From assembly GCA_947649205.1 (NCBI GenBank), contig CANSQM010000001.1, positions 1 to 64,000 on the forward strand: DNA of 64,000 bases, written 5' to 3'. Positions 1 to 7,150 of this stretch are shown piece after piece; positions within the stretch are counted from its first letter, which is position 1, and each line of letters opens with the position of its first letter. Source of the stretch: an uncultured Enterorhabdus sp. GTDB taxonomy: Bacteria > Actinomycetota > Coriobacteriia > Coriobacteriales > Eggerthellaceae. The notes under the pieces were generated by a model. That model did no database searches, had not been told where the DNA came from, and saw nothing but the letters and a program-made list of their open reading frames with translations. A program made the position numbers and the translations under genes.

Positions 1-1
1 G

Positions 2-181
2 CTCGGCGAGGGCCTGAACGCCGCCGTGGGGGCCGAAGGGGCCGCGGTGGGCGTGATGCCGGCTGTGGGGGTGCTGGTTCTGTTCGCTGCCGCCATCTTC
101 GTGGTAGCCCTCGTAGCCGGGCGCCTGCGCACCCAGAGCGCGGAAGCCGGCGGCAACGCCGCCGCTGCGATTCCCCGGTAG
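2..181 (+). CDS. C-terminal end of an integral membrane protein (partial)
   Basis: An open frame enters from the left edge and stops at TAG 179-181, giving 59 residues. They contain one clear hydrophobic segment (about residues 19-41, rich in Val, Leu, Ala and Phe), then a basic stretch (GRLRTQ) and an Ala/Gly-rich polar tail. This looks like the last membrane helix and cytoplasmic tail of a polytopic protein such as a major-facilitator transporter. The family cannot be fixed from so little. The start lies outside the window. Confidence 0.6.
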   Translation, partial: LGEGLNAAVGAEGAAVGVMPAVGVLVLFAAAIFVVALVAGRLRTQSAEAGGNAAAAIPR

Positions 182-316
182 GATGAGGGTGCCGCCCGAC
201 CCTCGCCTAGGGTCGCCGGATCGCGTGCGCGGGTCTGCTGACGGACGCCCATTTGCCCCTGCAGCGAATTTGTGGCACAATACCCATTCGCGCGAACGTC
301 TCGCGCAGCAACAAAA

Positions 317-391
317 GGTCGCGTGGCGCAGCGGGAGCGCAGGTGCCTTACAAGCACAAGGTCGGGGGTTCAAATCCCTCCGCGACCACCA
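317..391 (+). tRNA. tRNA-Val (anticodon UAC)
   Basis: A full cloverleaf can be drawn: acceptor GGTCGCG/CGCGACC, D-stem GCGC/GCGC, anticodon loop CTTACAA (anticodon TAC) and a T-arm with loop TTCAAAT. The CCA end is encoded (389-391). A strong terminator follows ten bases later. There is no sign of an integrated element or a duplicated tRNA 3' end nearby. Confidence 0.95.
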
Positions 392-400
392 TGAATCCGA

Positions 401-425
401 AGAGCCCCAGCCATGGGGCTCTTTT
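401..425 (+). terminator. Rho-independent terminator after tRNA-Val
   Basis: An 8-bp stem AGAGCCCC/GGGGCTCT with loop AGCCAT is followed by TTT. It directly follows the tRNA 3' end, so it should end that transcript. Confidence 0.85.
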
Positions 426-673
426 CGTGTTCGGGTGCCTCGCCGTGCGGTTCAGCCGCTAGGCTGGGACGGTTTGCGGACGGCCGGGTGCGACGGCGGG
501 GCGGCCCGGGCGCGGGAGGGGTCGAGACAGCGCGGCGACCCTCGGGCGGCGGGCGGGAGGTCCGCAGACGACGCGGGGTCGGTGCGCGGCGGGAATCAAG
601 TGCGAATTTGCCACGTCATTTCTACGGTTTTGGGAATGCATAATGCCGGTGTTTCCAAATGGCGGGAGATGAC
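426..673 (+). other. Intergenic region before the Tad locus
   Basis: No plausible gene is seen in this G+C-rich stretch. Its right half (about 575-646) is the first of three copies of a dispersed intergenic repeat found again near 28110 and 29040. A -10-like TG-C-ATAATG lies at 637-645 inside the repeat, so the Tad operon promoter may be part of it. Confidence 0.5.
575..646 (+). repeat. Dispersed intergenic repeat, copy 1
   Basis: This copy contains GGTGCGCGGCGGG followed 17 nt later by CCACGTCATTTCTACGGTTT and then TGGGAATGC. The same elements in the same order occur at 28111-28180 and 29040-29109. All three copies face the same way as the gene downstream. This is the most diverged copy. 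Confidence 0.75.
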
Positions 674-1474
674 ATGAGAATGAGCAAGACAACCATAACG
701 GGCATTGCGTGCGGCGTCGTCTGCGCGCTGTGCGTGGGCCTGTACCTGGCAAGTGTGCGGGGCGAGGTCGACGAGGCGCGGGCTGCGGCCCTCGAGCGCT
801 ACGGTGGCGACCAAATAGAAGTGTGCGTCGCGAAGCGGGACTTGGCCGCTGGCGAGGTGGTGGATGGAAGCGCCATCGTCACGAAGCTGTGGGTGGCCGA
901 CCTGCTGCCCGACGGTGCCGTGACCGACGCCGCGCAGATTGTGGGAAAGCGCCTGGGATCGAGCATCGTGAAGGGCGAGGTCATCACGGCGCGCCGTACC
1001 GAAGCGGCGGCCGCCTCCCTGAGCGTTCCCGCGGGGAAGGCCGCCATCAGCGTGCCCGCCCGGGCGGTGCAGGCCGTCGGCGGCTCGGTGGAGGCGGGCA
1101 TGGCCGTCGATGTGTATGCGACGGGACCGGTGTCCACGACGAAGCTCGTGGCCGGTGCCCTCGTGCTGGCTACGAGTGCGGCGGGCGAGGGCTCTGCGAC
1201 CGCTGCCGAGTGGGTCACCCTGGCGGTCGATCCCGAGCGGGTCCAGGAGATCGTGGCCGCGGCCCAGAACCTCGAGCTGTACTTCGCCCTGCCGGCCATC
1301 GGCGACGGTGCCGCGCCGGCGGCCGCCGATGGCGAGGTCGCGGAACCCGGAGCGCCGGCGGAGCCGGATGCCCCCGATGCCTCGGCGGACGGGGCCCGTG
1401 CCGGCGCTGATGGTGCGGCGGCGACCTCCTCGGACGGCTCGGCGGCCGGGACCGACGGGGAGGTGGCCCGATGA
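674..1474 (+). CDS. cpaB: Flp pilus assembly protein CpaB/RcpC (SAF domain)
   Basis: First gene of the Tad pilus locus. An N-terminal membrane anchor (about residues 8-29) is followed by a SAF-type domain (about 48-115, with KRDLAAGEVVDGSAIV) and a second CpaB-like module with a VTLAVDPERVQEI segment. The last 50 residues are a low-complexity Ala/Glu/Pro/Asp tail. In didermic bacteria the family works with the secretin, which monoderms lack, so here it probably acts at the cell wall side of the machine. ATG 674 is chosen because GGGAG lies 5 nt upstream; an in-frame ATG at 659 overlaps that site. The stop overlaps the next start (ATGA). Confidence 0.85.
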   Translation: MRMSKTTITGIACGVVCALCVGLYLASVRGEVDEARAAALERYGGDQIEVCVAKRDLAAGEVVDGSAIVTKLWVADLLPDGAVTDAAQIVGKRLGSSIVKGEVITARRTEAAAASLSVPAGKAAISVPARAVQAVGGSVEAGMAVDVYATGPVSTTKLVAGALVLATSAAGEGSATAAEWVTLAVDPERVQEIVAAAQNLELYFALPAIGDGAAPAAADGEVAEPGAPAEPDAPDASADGARAGADGAAATSSDGSAAGTDGEVAR

Positions 1475-2856
1475 GCGCGCCGATCTGCATTCTGTGCGCC
1501 TGCGGTGCCGACCTCGCCGAGCCCCAGCGCCTGGGTCTGGCGGCGGGAACGTGCCTGGAGGCGCCGTGGCTCAAAACATACCGCAGTGCTGCGGAGGCGC
1601 GGGCCGCTCTCGGCCGCGAGGACGCCGTGGCGGAGGTCTGGGTTGCATCGAGCGAGGAGGTGCAGGCGGTCAATCTCGCTGCGGCCCTCAAGGGCGATCA
1701 TCCGCAGCGCGCGGTGTTCCTCGTGGGCGGCCAATCCGGCTCGACCCGCTCCCGGGCCAATGCCGCCGGGCTCGACGGCGTGCTGGGCCCCGGCGAGTTT
1801 GCGGCCCGCTTCGAGGCCGCCGCCCGGAAGGGCGCCGCGCCCGACGGTTCGCGGACGGTTGAGCGGAGCGCGGAGAGTCGCAGCGAGGCGGCCGTCTCGG
1901 CCGCTGTGGAAGACGGTGCGTCCGCGGCCGATGGGCCCGACGGCACTTCGGGGGCCGCTCTGTACGGCGGCTCACTCTCCGGGGGCGCTCCGGATCGCCC
2001 GACGGGCTTCCTGCTCACCGTGGTGAGCGGCAGCGGCGGGGCCGGCAAGAGCACGGTGGCGGTGCTGGCGGCCCATCTTGCTGCGCGGCGCGGCCTGCGC
2101 ACGGCGCTGCTCGACGGCGATCTCCAGTTCGGCGATCTGCATGAGCTGGCCGGCCCGTGCCCGTCGCTGTCCATCGAGGAGGCCGCGGCTGACCCCGCGG
2201 CCCTGGCCGCCCTGGCCGATGAGGCCCTCGTCCTCGTCTCGGCCCCGCGCAACCTGGAGCGGGCCGAGGTGGTCGGCGGCCTCTTCGAATCGGTGGCGGC
2301 GCAGCTGACGGCTCGCTTCGATCTGGTGATCGTCAACACGGGCGGTAGTTGGAGCGATCTCCACGCCCATCTGCTCGAGCAGAGCGCGGCCTCGGTGTTT
2401 CTCGTGGACCAGCGGGCGTCCTCGGTGCGGGCCTGTCGTCACGCTCTCGATCTGTGCCTGCGCTGCGGCATCGCCACGGGCTCGTTCCTGCTGGCCGTGA
2501 ACCGCTGTGGTCGTCATGCGCCCTTCACGTCCATCGACGTGTCGAGCGCCCTGCACGGCGCCCACGTGGCCGAGCTGGCCGACGGCGGCCCCGAGGTGGA
2601 GGAGTTGCTCGGCGCGGGCCTTGCCCCGACCTTGGCCTCCTCGGGCAACGGGCTGTGCGCGAGCATCGAGGCCATGCTCGACGAGCTGCTTCCCACGGCG
2701 GCTCGTGGTGTCTCGGCCACGGCCCAGGAGAGCGTCATGGCCCGATTCGGCCTGGCCGGATCCCGGGCCCGCGAGCCGCGGCGCTCGCGGCGGGGCCGTG
2801 CTTCCCGACGGCGCGAGGCGGCCGCTCCGGCGGCCCTTGAAACCGTGAAGCGATAG
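1471..2856 (+). CDS. tadZ: TadZ/CpaE-type ParA-like ATPase
   Basis: A 461-residue protein. Residues 1-130 look like an atypical receiver-type domain. A MinD/ParA-type ATPase follows, with a deviant Walker A (GSGGAGKST, near residue 185) and LLDGDLQFGD as the switch region. In Tad systems this protein localises the pilus machine to its site in the cell. The Ala/Ser-rich linker (about 125-170) and the basic C-terminus (RRSRRGRASRRRE) are predicted to be flexible. It overlaps cpaB by 4 bp, so translation is probably coupled. Confidence 0.85.
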   Translation: MSAPICILCACGADLAEPQRLGLAAGTCLEAPWLKTYRSAAEARAALGREDAVAEVWVASSEEVQAVNLAAALKGDHPQRAVFLVGGQSGSTRSRANAAGLDGVLGPGEFAARFEAAARKGAAPDGSRTVERSAESRSEAAVSAAVEDGASAADGPDGTSGAALYGGSLSGGAPDRPTGFLLTVVSGSGGAGKSTVAVLAAHLAARRGLRTALLDGDLQFGDLHELAGPCPSLSIEEAAADPAALAALADEALVLVSAPRNLERAEVVGGLFESVAAQLTARFDLVIVNTGGSWSDLHAHLLEQSAASVFLVDQRASSVRACRHALDLCLRCGIATGSFLLAVNRCGRHAPFTSIDVSSALHGAHVAELADGGPEVEELLGAGLAPTLASSGNGLCASIEAMLDELLPTAARGVSATAQESVMARFGLAGSRAREPRRSRRGRASRRREAAAPAALETVKR

Positions 2857-2867
2857 GCGGTGGTCCC

Positions 2868-4199
2868 ATGGCATTTCTTGAACGGGTCCAATCTATCGAG
2901 GAGGCCCAACAGCGGGAGGACGAGGGCCGCGCGGCGCGGGGCATGGAGGCTCTGCGGGCCGCCGTCGGCGAGATCGTGCCCTTGGATCGGGTGGCGGTCA
3001 TCGTGGGGGAGAGCCCTGAGCGGGCCCGCAACGAGATACGGGCGGCCTGCCGCCGGCTCGCCACGCGGGAGCCTTGGCGCGATCTCGATGCCGGGGTGTT
3101 CCGGGGGCTCGTGGACGGCCTCATCGACACGGTGTTTGGCCTCGGCCCCCTCGACGCTCTCATTCGGGACGAGTCGGTGACCGAGATCATGGTCAACGGA
3201 TCCCACAGCGTGTTCATCGAGCGCGACGGCCGCCTGATTCCCTCTGAGGTGTCCTTCGAGAGCGACGAGCAGGTGCGGGCCCTCATCGATCGTATCCTCG
3301 GCCCGCTCGGCCGGCGCATCGACGAATCGTCGCCACTGGTCAGCGCTCGGCTGCCCCAGGGCCACCGGGTCCATGCCGTTGTGCCGCCCCTGTCCATCGA
3401 CGGCCCCTGCCTCACGATCCGGTCCTTCACGCGCCGGGCCATGACCTTGGGCGACTTGCGGGCCCGCGGCTCCTTCGATGGCTCCGTGGAGCGCTTCCTC
3501 ATTTGGGCGGTGCTCGCGCGGAAGTCCCTGGCGGTGGTCGGCGGCACGGGAAGCGGCAAGACGACGCTGCTGAACGCCCTGTCCCACCATATCTCCCACG
3601 AGGAGCGCGTTATCACCATCGAGGACGCTGCGGAGCTGAAGTTCGACGGGCATCCCCATGTGGTGAGACTCGAGGCGCGACCGCCCAACGCGGAGGGCAC
3701 GGGCGAGGTCACCATCCGCGAGTTGGTGGTCAATGCCCTGCGCATGCGCCCCGACCGCATCATCGTGGGGGAGTGTCGCTCCGAGGAGGCCATCGACATG
3801 CTGCAGGCCATGAACACGGGGCATGAGGGCTCGCTCACCACGCTGCACGCGAACTCGCCCCGCGAGGCGGTGGATCGTCTCGTGACCATGGTGCGCTTCG
3901 GGGTCGATCTGCCCCTCGATGCCATCGAGGCTCAGATCGGCAACGCCTTCGATCTCGTGGTGCAGACGGCCCGGCGTCCCGGTGGCGAGCGATGCGTCTC
4001 GGAGATCGCCTCCATGGCCTTCGACTTCGAACGGCGCCGGTGCGCGCTGACGCCGCTCTACCGGCGGGAGGCAGGCCGGTCTGAGGGCCGGTGGCTTGGG
4101 TGGCCGTCCTGGATCGACGAGCTCGCCTGGACGGGTATTGCCGATAAGAAGGAGGTGAAGGCATGGATCCGCTCACTGGATATACGGTTGTCGGCGTAG
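2868..4199 (+). CDS. tadA: TadA/CpaF secretion ATPase
   Basis: A 443-residue hexameric ATPase of the type II/IV secretion family, the motor of Flp pilus assembly. Visible features are the N2 domain motif ITEIMVNGS-like VTEIMVNGS, Walker A GGTGSGKTT (about 225-233), the Asp box (VITIEDAAEL), the RPDRIIVGECR segment (Walker B region) and the His box (GSLTTLHANS). All catalytic elements look intact. It starts 11 nt after tadZ and overlaps tadB by 37 bp. Confidence 0.93.
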   Translation: MAFLERVQSIEEAQQREDEGRAARGMEALRAAVGEIVPLDRVAVIVGESPERARNEIRAACRRLATREPWRDLDAGVFRGLVDGLIDTVFGLGPLDALIRDESVTEIMVNGSHSVFIERDGRLIPSEVSFESDEQVRALIDRILGPLGRRIDESSPLVSARLPQGHRVHAVVPPLSIDGPCLTIRSFTRRAMTLGDLRARGSFDGSVERFLIWAVLARKSLAVVGGTGSGKTTLLNALSHHISHEERVITIEDAAELKFDGHPHVVRLEARPPNAEGTGEVTIRELVVNALRMRPDRIIVGECRSEEAIDMLQAMNTGHEGSLTTLHANSPREAVDRLVTMVRFGVDLPLDAIEAQIGNAFDLVVQTARRPGGERCVSEIASMAFDFERRRCALTPLYRREAGRSEGRWLGWPSWIDELAWTGIADKKEVKAWIRSLDIRLSA

Positions 4200-5140
4200 C
4201 GGCTTCGGGCGCGGCGGGCTTTCTGCTCGGGCGCGACTGGCTCGAGCGCAGGGATCGGCGCCTGCGGGCCCGGGTGCTGCTCGCGGGCGATGACGCGGGG
4301 CCGGCCTCGCGGCTGGAATGGCGTTTGCGCCATGGTGTCTCGCCGTTTAGGCCCCTGGCCCGAGGGCTCTTGCGCCACGGGACACCGGCCCGGTGGGTCG
4401 ACGGCGCCGTGGCCCTTTGCCGAGCGCGTGGTATCGACGCTGAGCCCGAGGCGGTGGCGTCGTGCGCTTTGGCCTCTGCCGCAGGATCGGTGGCTCTGGG
4501 ATGGGCCCTGACCGGCTCTCCGGTTTTCGGGGCGGCCGTGGCCGGAGGCGCCGCGGTCGTTGCGGGCGGTATCGCTCGGGCCGATGCCGAACGGCGTCAG
4601 AATGCCCTGCGCGACGAGGTGCCCGATGCCCTCCGATCGCTCGGCGTGTGCTTTCGGGCCGGGCTCTCGCTCATGCAGACCCTGCGGCAGACGGGCACCG
4701 AGATGAAGGGCCCGCTGGGAGCACTGTTCCTCTCCTCGGCGCGCATTTTGGAGACGGGCGGCGTGGCGAGCGAGGCCCTCGCGGTCTTCCGCCGCCGCAC
4801 CGATGTGCCAGAGCTGGCCTTCGTGGCCGTCGCCCTCGATGTGCAGCACACCTGCGGCGGCAGCCTCGCCCCCGTGCTCGACGCCGCTCGGGAATCGGTG
4901 GAGGGGGAGATCGAGCTGGCGCGTTCGTTGCGGGTCCAAACGGCCCAGGCGAAGCTCTCGGCCCGTATCGTCACGGCGATGCCCTTTGTGCTCGTCGCGC
5001 TGTTCTCCCTCATGAGCCCGGGCTTTTTGGGGCCGTTTGTGGAAAGCGTCCCCGGCATGGCTCTGCTGGCCATGGCCCTGGTCATGCAAGCGGCCGGGGT
5101 ACTCATGGTTCAACGGATGCTCGATGTAGACGGGAGGTGA
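4163..5140 (+). CDS. tadB: TadB, Flp pilus inner-membrane platform protein
   Basis: A 325-residue T2SSF-domain membrane protein. It has an N-terminal helix, a hydrophobic pair near 95-130, the conserved cytoplasmic GspF-type domain (DALRSLGVCFRAGLSLMQTL) and two C-terminal helices. It forms the membrane platform with TadC and is driven by TadA. Its start lies inside tadA but has an excellent ribosome site (GGAGGTGA about 6 nt upstream of ATG). Confidence 0.88.
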   Translation: MDPLTGYTVVGVAASGAAGFLLGRDWLERRDRRLRARVLLAGDDAGPASRLEWRLRHGVSPFRPLARGLLRHGTPARWVDGAVALCRARGIDAEPEAVASCALASAAGSVALGWALTGSPVFGAAVAGGAAVVAGGIARADAERRQNALRDEVPDALRSLGVCFRAGLSLMQTLRQTGTEMKGPLGALFLSSARILETGGVASEALAVFRRRTDVPELAFVAVALDVQHTCGGSLAPVLDAARESVEGEIELARSLRVQTAQAKLSARIVTAMPFVLVALFSLMSPGFLGPFVESVPGMALLAMALVMQAAGVLMVQRMLDVDGR

Positions 5141-5145
5141 GGTTT

Positions 5146-6084
5146 GTGGATTGGATCAACGGGGTCTATGGGGCCGGTGCGCTGCTCTCGGCCGGGGCGG
5201 TCGGCTGGTGTTTGTGGCGGTGTGGGTGCACCTGGCAGCGCCGCGTCCGCCATCGGGCCGCTGTCCGTCCGGACGACAGCCAGCCCGCGCGCCGCGAGGA
5301 GCGGGGGAGGTCCGAGCCCGTGGACGAGCGCATCGTCGCCTATGCGGCGCATCTGTCGCAGCGCATGGGCAGCCCGCTCGCTGTGCCCTGGGCGCCGGCA
5401 TTCCTGCGCGGCCGCCCCTCCGCCCAGAACGCCGCGATTGCCGGCATGGCAGGGCGCCTGACCGATGGGGGCTGCTGGGAGGCTCGGGTGCGCCTGGCCG
5501 TCGGGGGCCTGCTGGCGGGATTGCTGGTCGGCGGCGCGATCTCGCTTGAGCTGGGCTGCTGCTTGGCAGCCGCCGGAGCGCTGGCGGGGTGGCAGGCGCT
5601 GCCCTGGGCCCTGCGCCATCGTGCTCGCAGCCGGGCCGAGGCCATGGAGCGCGATCTCTCCGAGATGCTCGACGTGGTGGCCCTCGGCATGCGCAGCGGC
5701 ATGTCCTTCGACCGCAGCCTCGAGCTGTACACGGGGCATTTCCGCACGATGCTCGCCGATGCCCTCGCCGATGCCCACCGCCAGTGGTCCTGCGGCCTGG
5801 CATCGCGCGACGAGGCCCTGCGCGCCGTTGCCGCCTCCTATGACTCGCCGCTCTTCGGGCGGGTGGTGGAGAACGTCGTTCGCTCCCTGCGGTTCGGCGC
5901 CACGCTGGCGGACAACTTGGAGGACGCGGCGCGGGAGGCCCGTAGCGGGTACAAGGCCCGCAAGCAGGAGCAGGTGGCGAAGGCCCCGGTGAAGATGATG
6001 GTGCCCACGGGCGTGCTCATCTTGCCGGCCATGCTCATACTCGTGCTCGGCCCCGTGCTGCTGGAACTGGCGGGAGGCTTCTGA
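5146..6084 (+). CDS. tadC: TadC, Flp pilus inner-membrane platform protein
   Basis: A 312-residue second T2SSF-domain platform protein. It has a helix near the N-terminus, a central hydrophobic pair, the conserved LDVVALGMRSGMSFDRSLELY segment, and a C-terminal helix (VLILPAMLILVLGPVLLELA). GTG 5146 is chosen because GGAGGTGA (5133-5140), which overlaps the tadB stop, is 5 nt upstream. The frame stays open far upstream (from 4462), but that part is a shadow of tadB. Confidence 0.85.
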   Translation: MDWINGVYGAGALLSAGAVGWCLWRCGCTWQRRVRHRAAVRPDDSQPARREERGRSEPVDERIVAYAAHLSQRMGSPLAVPWAPAFLRGRPSAQNAAIAGMAGRLTDGGCWEARVRLAVGGLLAGLLVGGAISLELGCCLAAAGALAGWQALPWALRHRARSRAEAMERDLSEMLDVVALGMRSGMSFDRSLELYTGHFRTMLADALADAHRQWSCGLASRDEALRAVAASYDSPLFGRVVENVVRSLRFGATLADNLEDAAREARSGYKARKQEQVAKAPVKMMVPTGVLILPAMLILVLGPVLLELAGGF

Positions 6085-6147
6085 TGGGCCCCCGCGACAA
6101 TGAACGACATGATGGTAAACGACATACCAAGAGAAGGGACATGACCG

Positions 6148-6390
6148 ATGAAACTATGGAATACCGCGACGCATCGCATGGGGCATCTCAAGAGAACGGT
6201 GGACGAGGGAACGCGGGCCCTGTGTGCGAGCTTGCACGGGAAGCTGGCGAGTACCCGGGGCCAGGGCACCACAGAGTACGCCATCCTCGTCGGTGTGCTG
6301 GTGGTTATCGCCATCCTCGCCATCACGCTGTTCCGCCCCAAGCTGCAGGAGCTGTGGGATGCCATCGCCAGCGGCATCAACGGCCTCTGA
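6148..6390 (+). CDS. flp: Flp-type major pilin prepilin
   Basis: An 80-residue prepilin. A long basic leader ends in Gly and is followed by QGTTEYAILVGVLVVIAILAI, the class III (Flp) signature with Glu+5 and Tyr+6 and a hydrophobic helix. Cleavage is expected after the Gly of STRG by a TadV-type prepilin peptidase, which is not encoded in this window. The mature pilin would be about 40 residues, normal for Flp. It follows tadC by 63 nt. Confidence 0.9.
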   Translation: MKLWNTATHRMGHLKRTVDEGTRALCASLHGKLASTRGQGTTEYAILVGVLVVIAILAITLFRPKLQELWDAIASGINGL

Positions 6391-6578
6391 TCGGGGAGGC
6401 GGGCCAGGGCACTGTGGAGTACGCCGTGGTGACCGCTGGTGTGGTCTGCGTGATCGTCGCCCTGGGGGCTCTCTGGCGCATCCTGTCCGCGGGGCTCGTC
6501 GTCGATCACGCGCTCATGGCCGCCTCCCATCATCTGGAAGGGGCCCTCGGATGGGCGTTCGATATCTTCAGCTATTAG
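6354..6578 (+). CDS. Second Flp-like pilin/pseudopilin, start uncertain
   Basis: The frame encodes a second prepilin signature, AG|QGTVEYAVV, with a hydrophobic helix (VVTAGVVCVIVALGAL) and a short C-terminus ending DIFSY. It is in a different frame and its 5' part lies inside flp. No ATG or TTG suits it. GTG 6354 is in frame but AGGAG is only 2 nt away; otherwise CTG 6387 or ATC 6390 next to the flp stop would be needed. From GTG 6354 the leader is basic (HRQRHQR), as expected for a prepilin. The gene is well supported by its motif, but its exact start is not. Confidence 0.6.
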   Translation: MGCHRQRHQRPLIGEAGQGTVEYAVVTAGVVCVIVALGALWRILSAGLVVDHALMAASHHLEGALGWAFDIFSY

Positions 6579-7150
6579 GGCGCGCTCTGGCGTGGACGAC
6601 GGCCTTCGTGCGATTCGGCTCCGCTGCGCCGGGTCACGGTCGGGAGGGTCGCCCTGGTCGCCGGGAGGATGGCCAGGCTACCGTGGAGGCCGCCTTCGCG
6701 TTGCCGGTGCTGTTTCTGCTCGTGCTTCTGCTCGTACAGCCGGGCATCGTGCTCTACGACCGCATGGTCATGGCCTCGGCGGCCGCCGAGGGGTGTCGGC
6801 TGCTCGCCACCGGGGCTGGAGACGAGGCGGCGGCCGTGGCCCTCGTCAAGCGGCATCTCGGCTCTGTCCCCGAGCAGGACAACTTCCATGTGCACCGCTC
6901 CGGCTGCACCTGGGAGGTGATCTGCGAGGGAGGGGGTGCGGCGGATCGGTCACGGGTGACGGTGCGCACTGAGGTGCGGCCGCTTCCCCTGCTGGATATG
7001 GGGGCGGCTCTGCTCGGGCTGGTCAACGAGCGCGGGAATCTGGTGGTGGAAGTGACGGCCGAGGCGCCCACGCGGGCGTCGTGGGCCCAGCGGTCACTGG
7101 GCGGTGCGAGCCCAGAGGAGAAGGCAGGTGCATGGTGCGATGAAGGTTGA
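6551..7150 (+). CDS. TadE-like pseudopilin
   Basis: About 199 residues. After a polar 40-residue N-terminal part comes DGQATVEAAFALPVLFLLVLLLV, the TadE signature (Gly, then Glu at +5, hydrophobic helix), followed by an extracytoplasmic domain with two cysteines (SGCTWEVIC) that may form a disulphide. TadE proteins are minor pseudopilins of the Flp system. ATG 6551 overlaps the preceding gene by 28 bp. Internal GTG codons are possible alternatives. Confidence 0.7.
   Translation: MGVRYLQLLGRALAWTTAFVRFGSAAPGHGREGRPGRREDGQATVEAAFALPVLFLLVLLLVQPGIVLYDRMVMASAAAEGCRLLATGAGDEAAAVALVKRHLGSVPEQDNFHVHRSGCTWEVICEGGGAADRSRVTVRTEVRPLPLLDMGAALLGLVNERGNLVVEVTAEAPTRASWAQRSLGGASPEEKAGAWCDEG

Noticed and set aside
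317..673. Integrated element attachment site at tRNA-Val
   Set aside because: No integrase gene and no duplicated tRNA 3' end are seen in the window.
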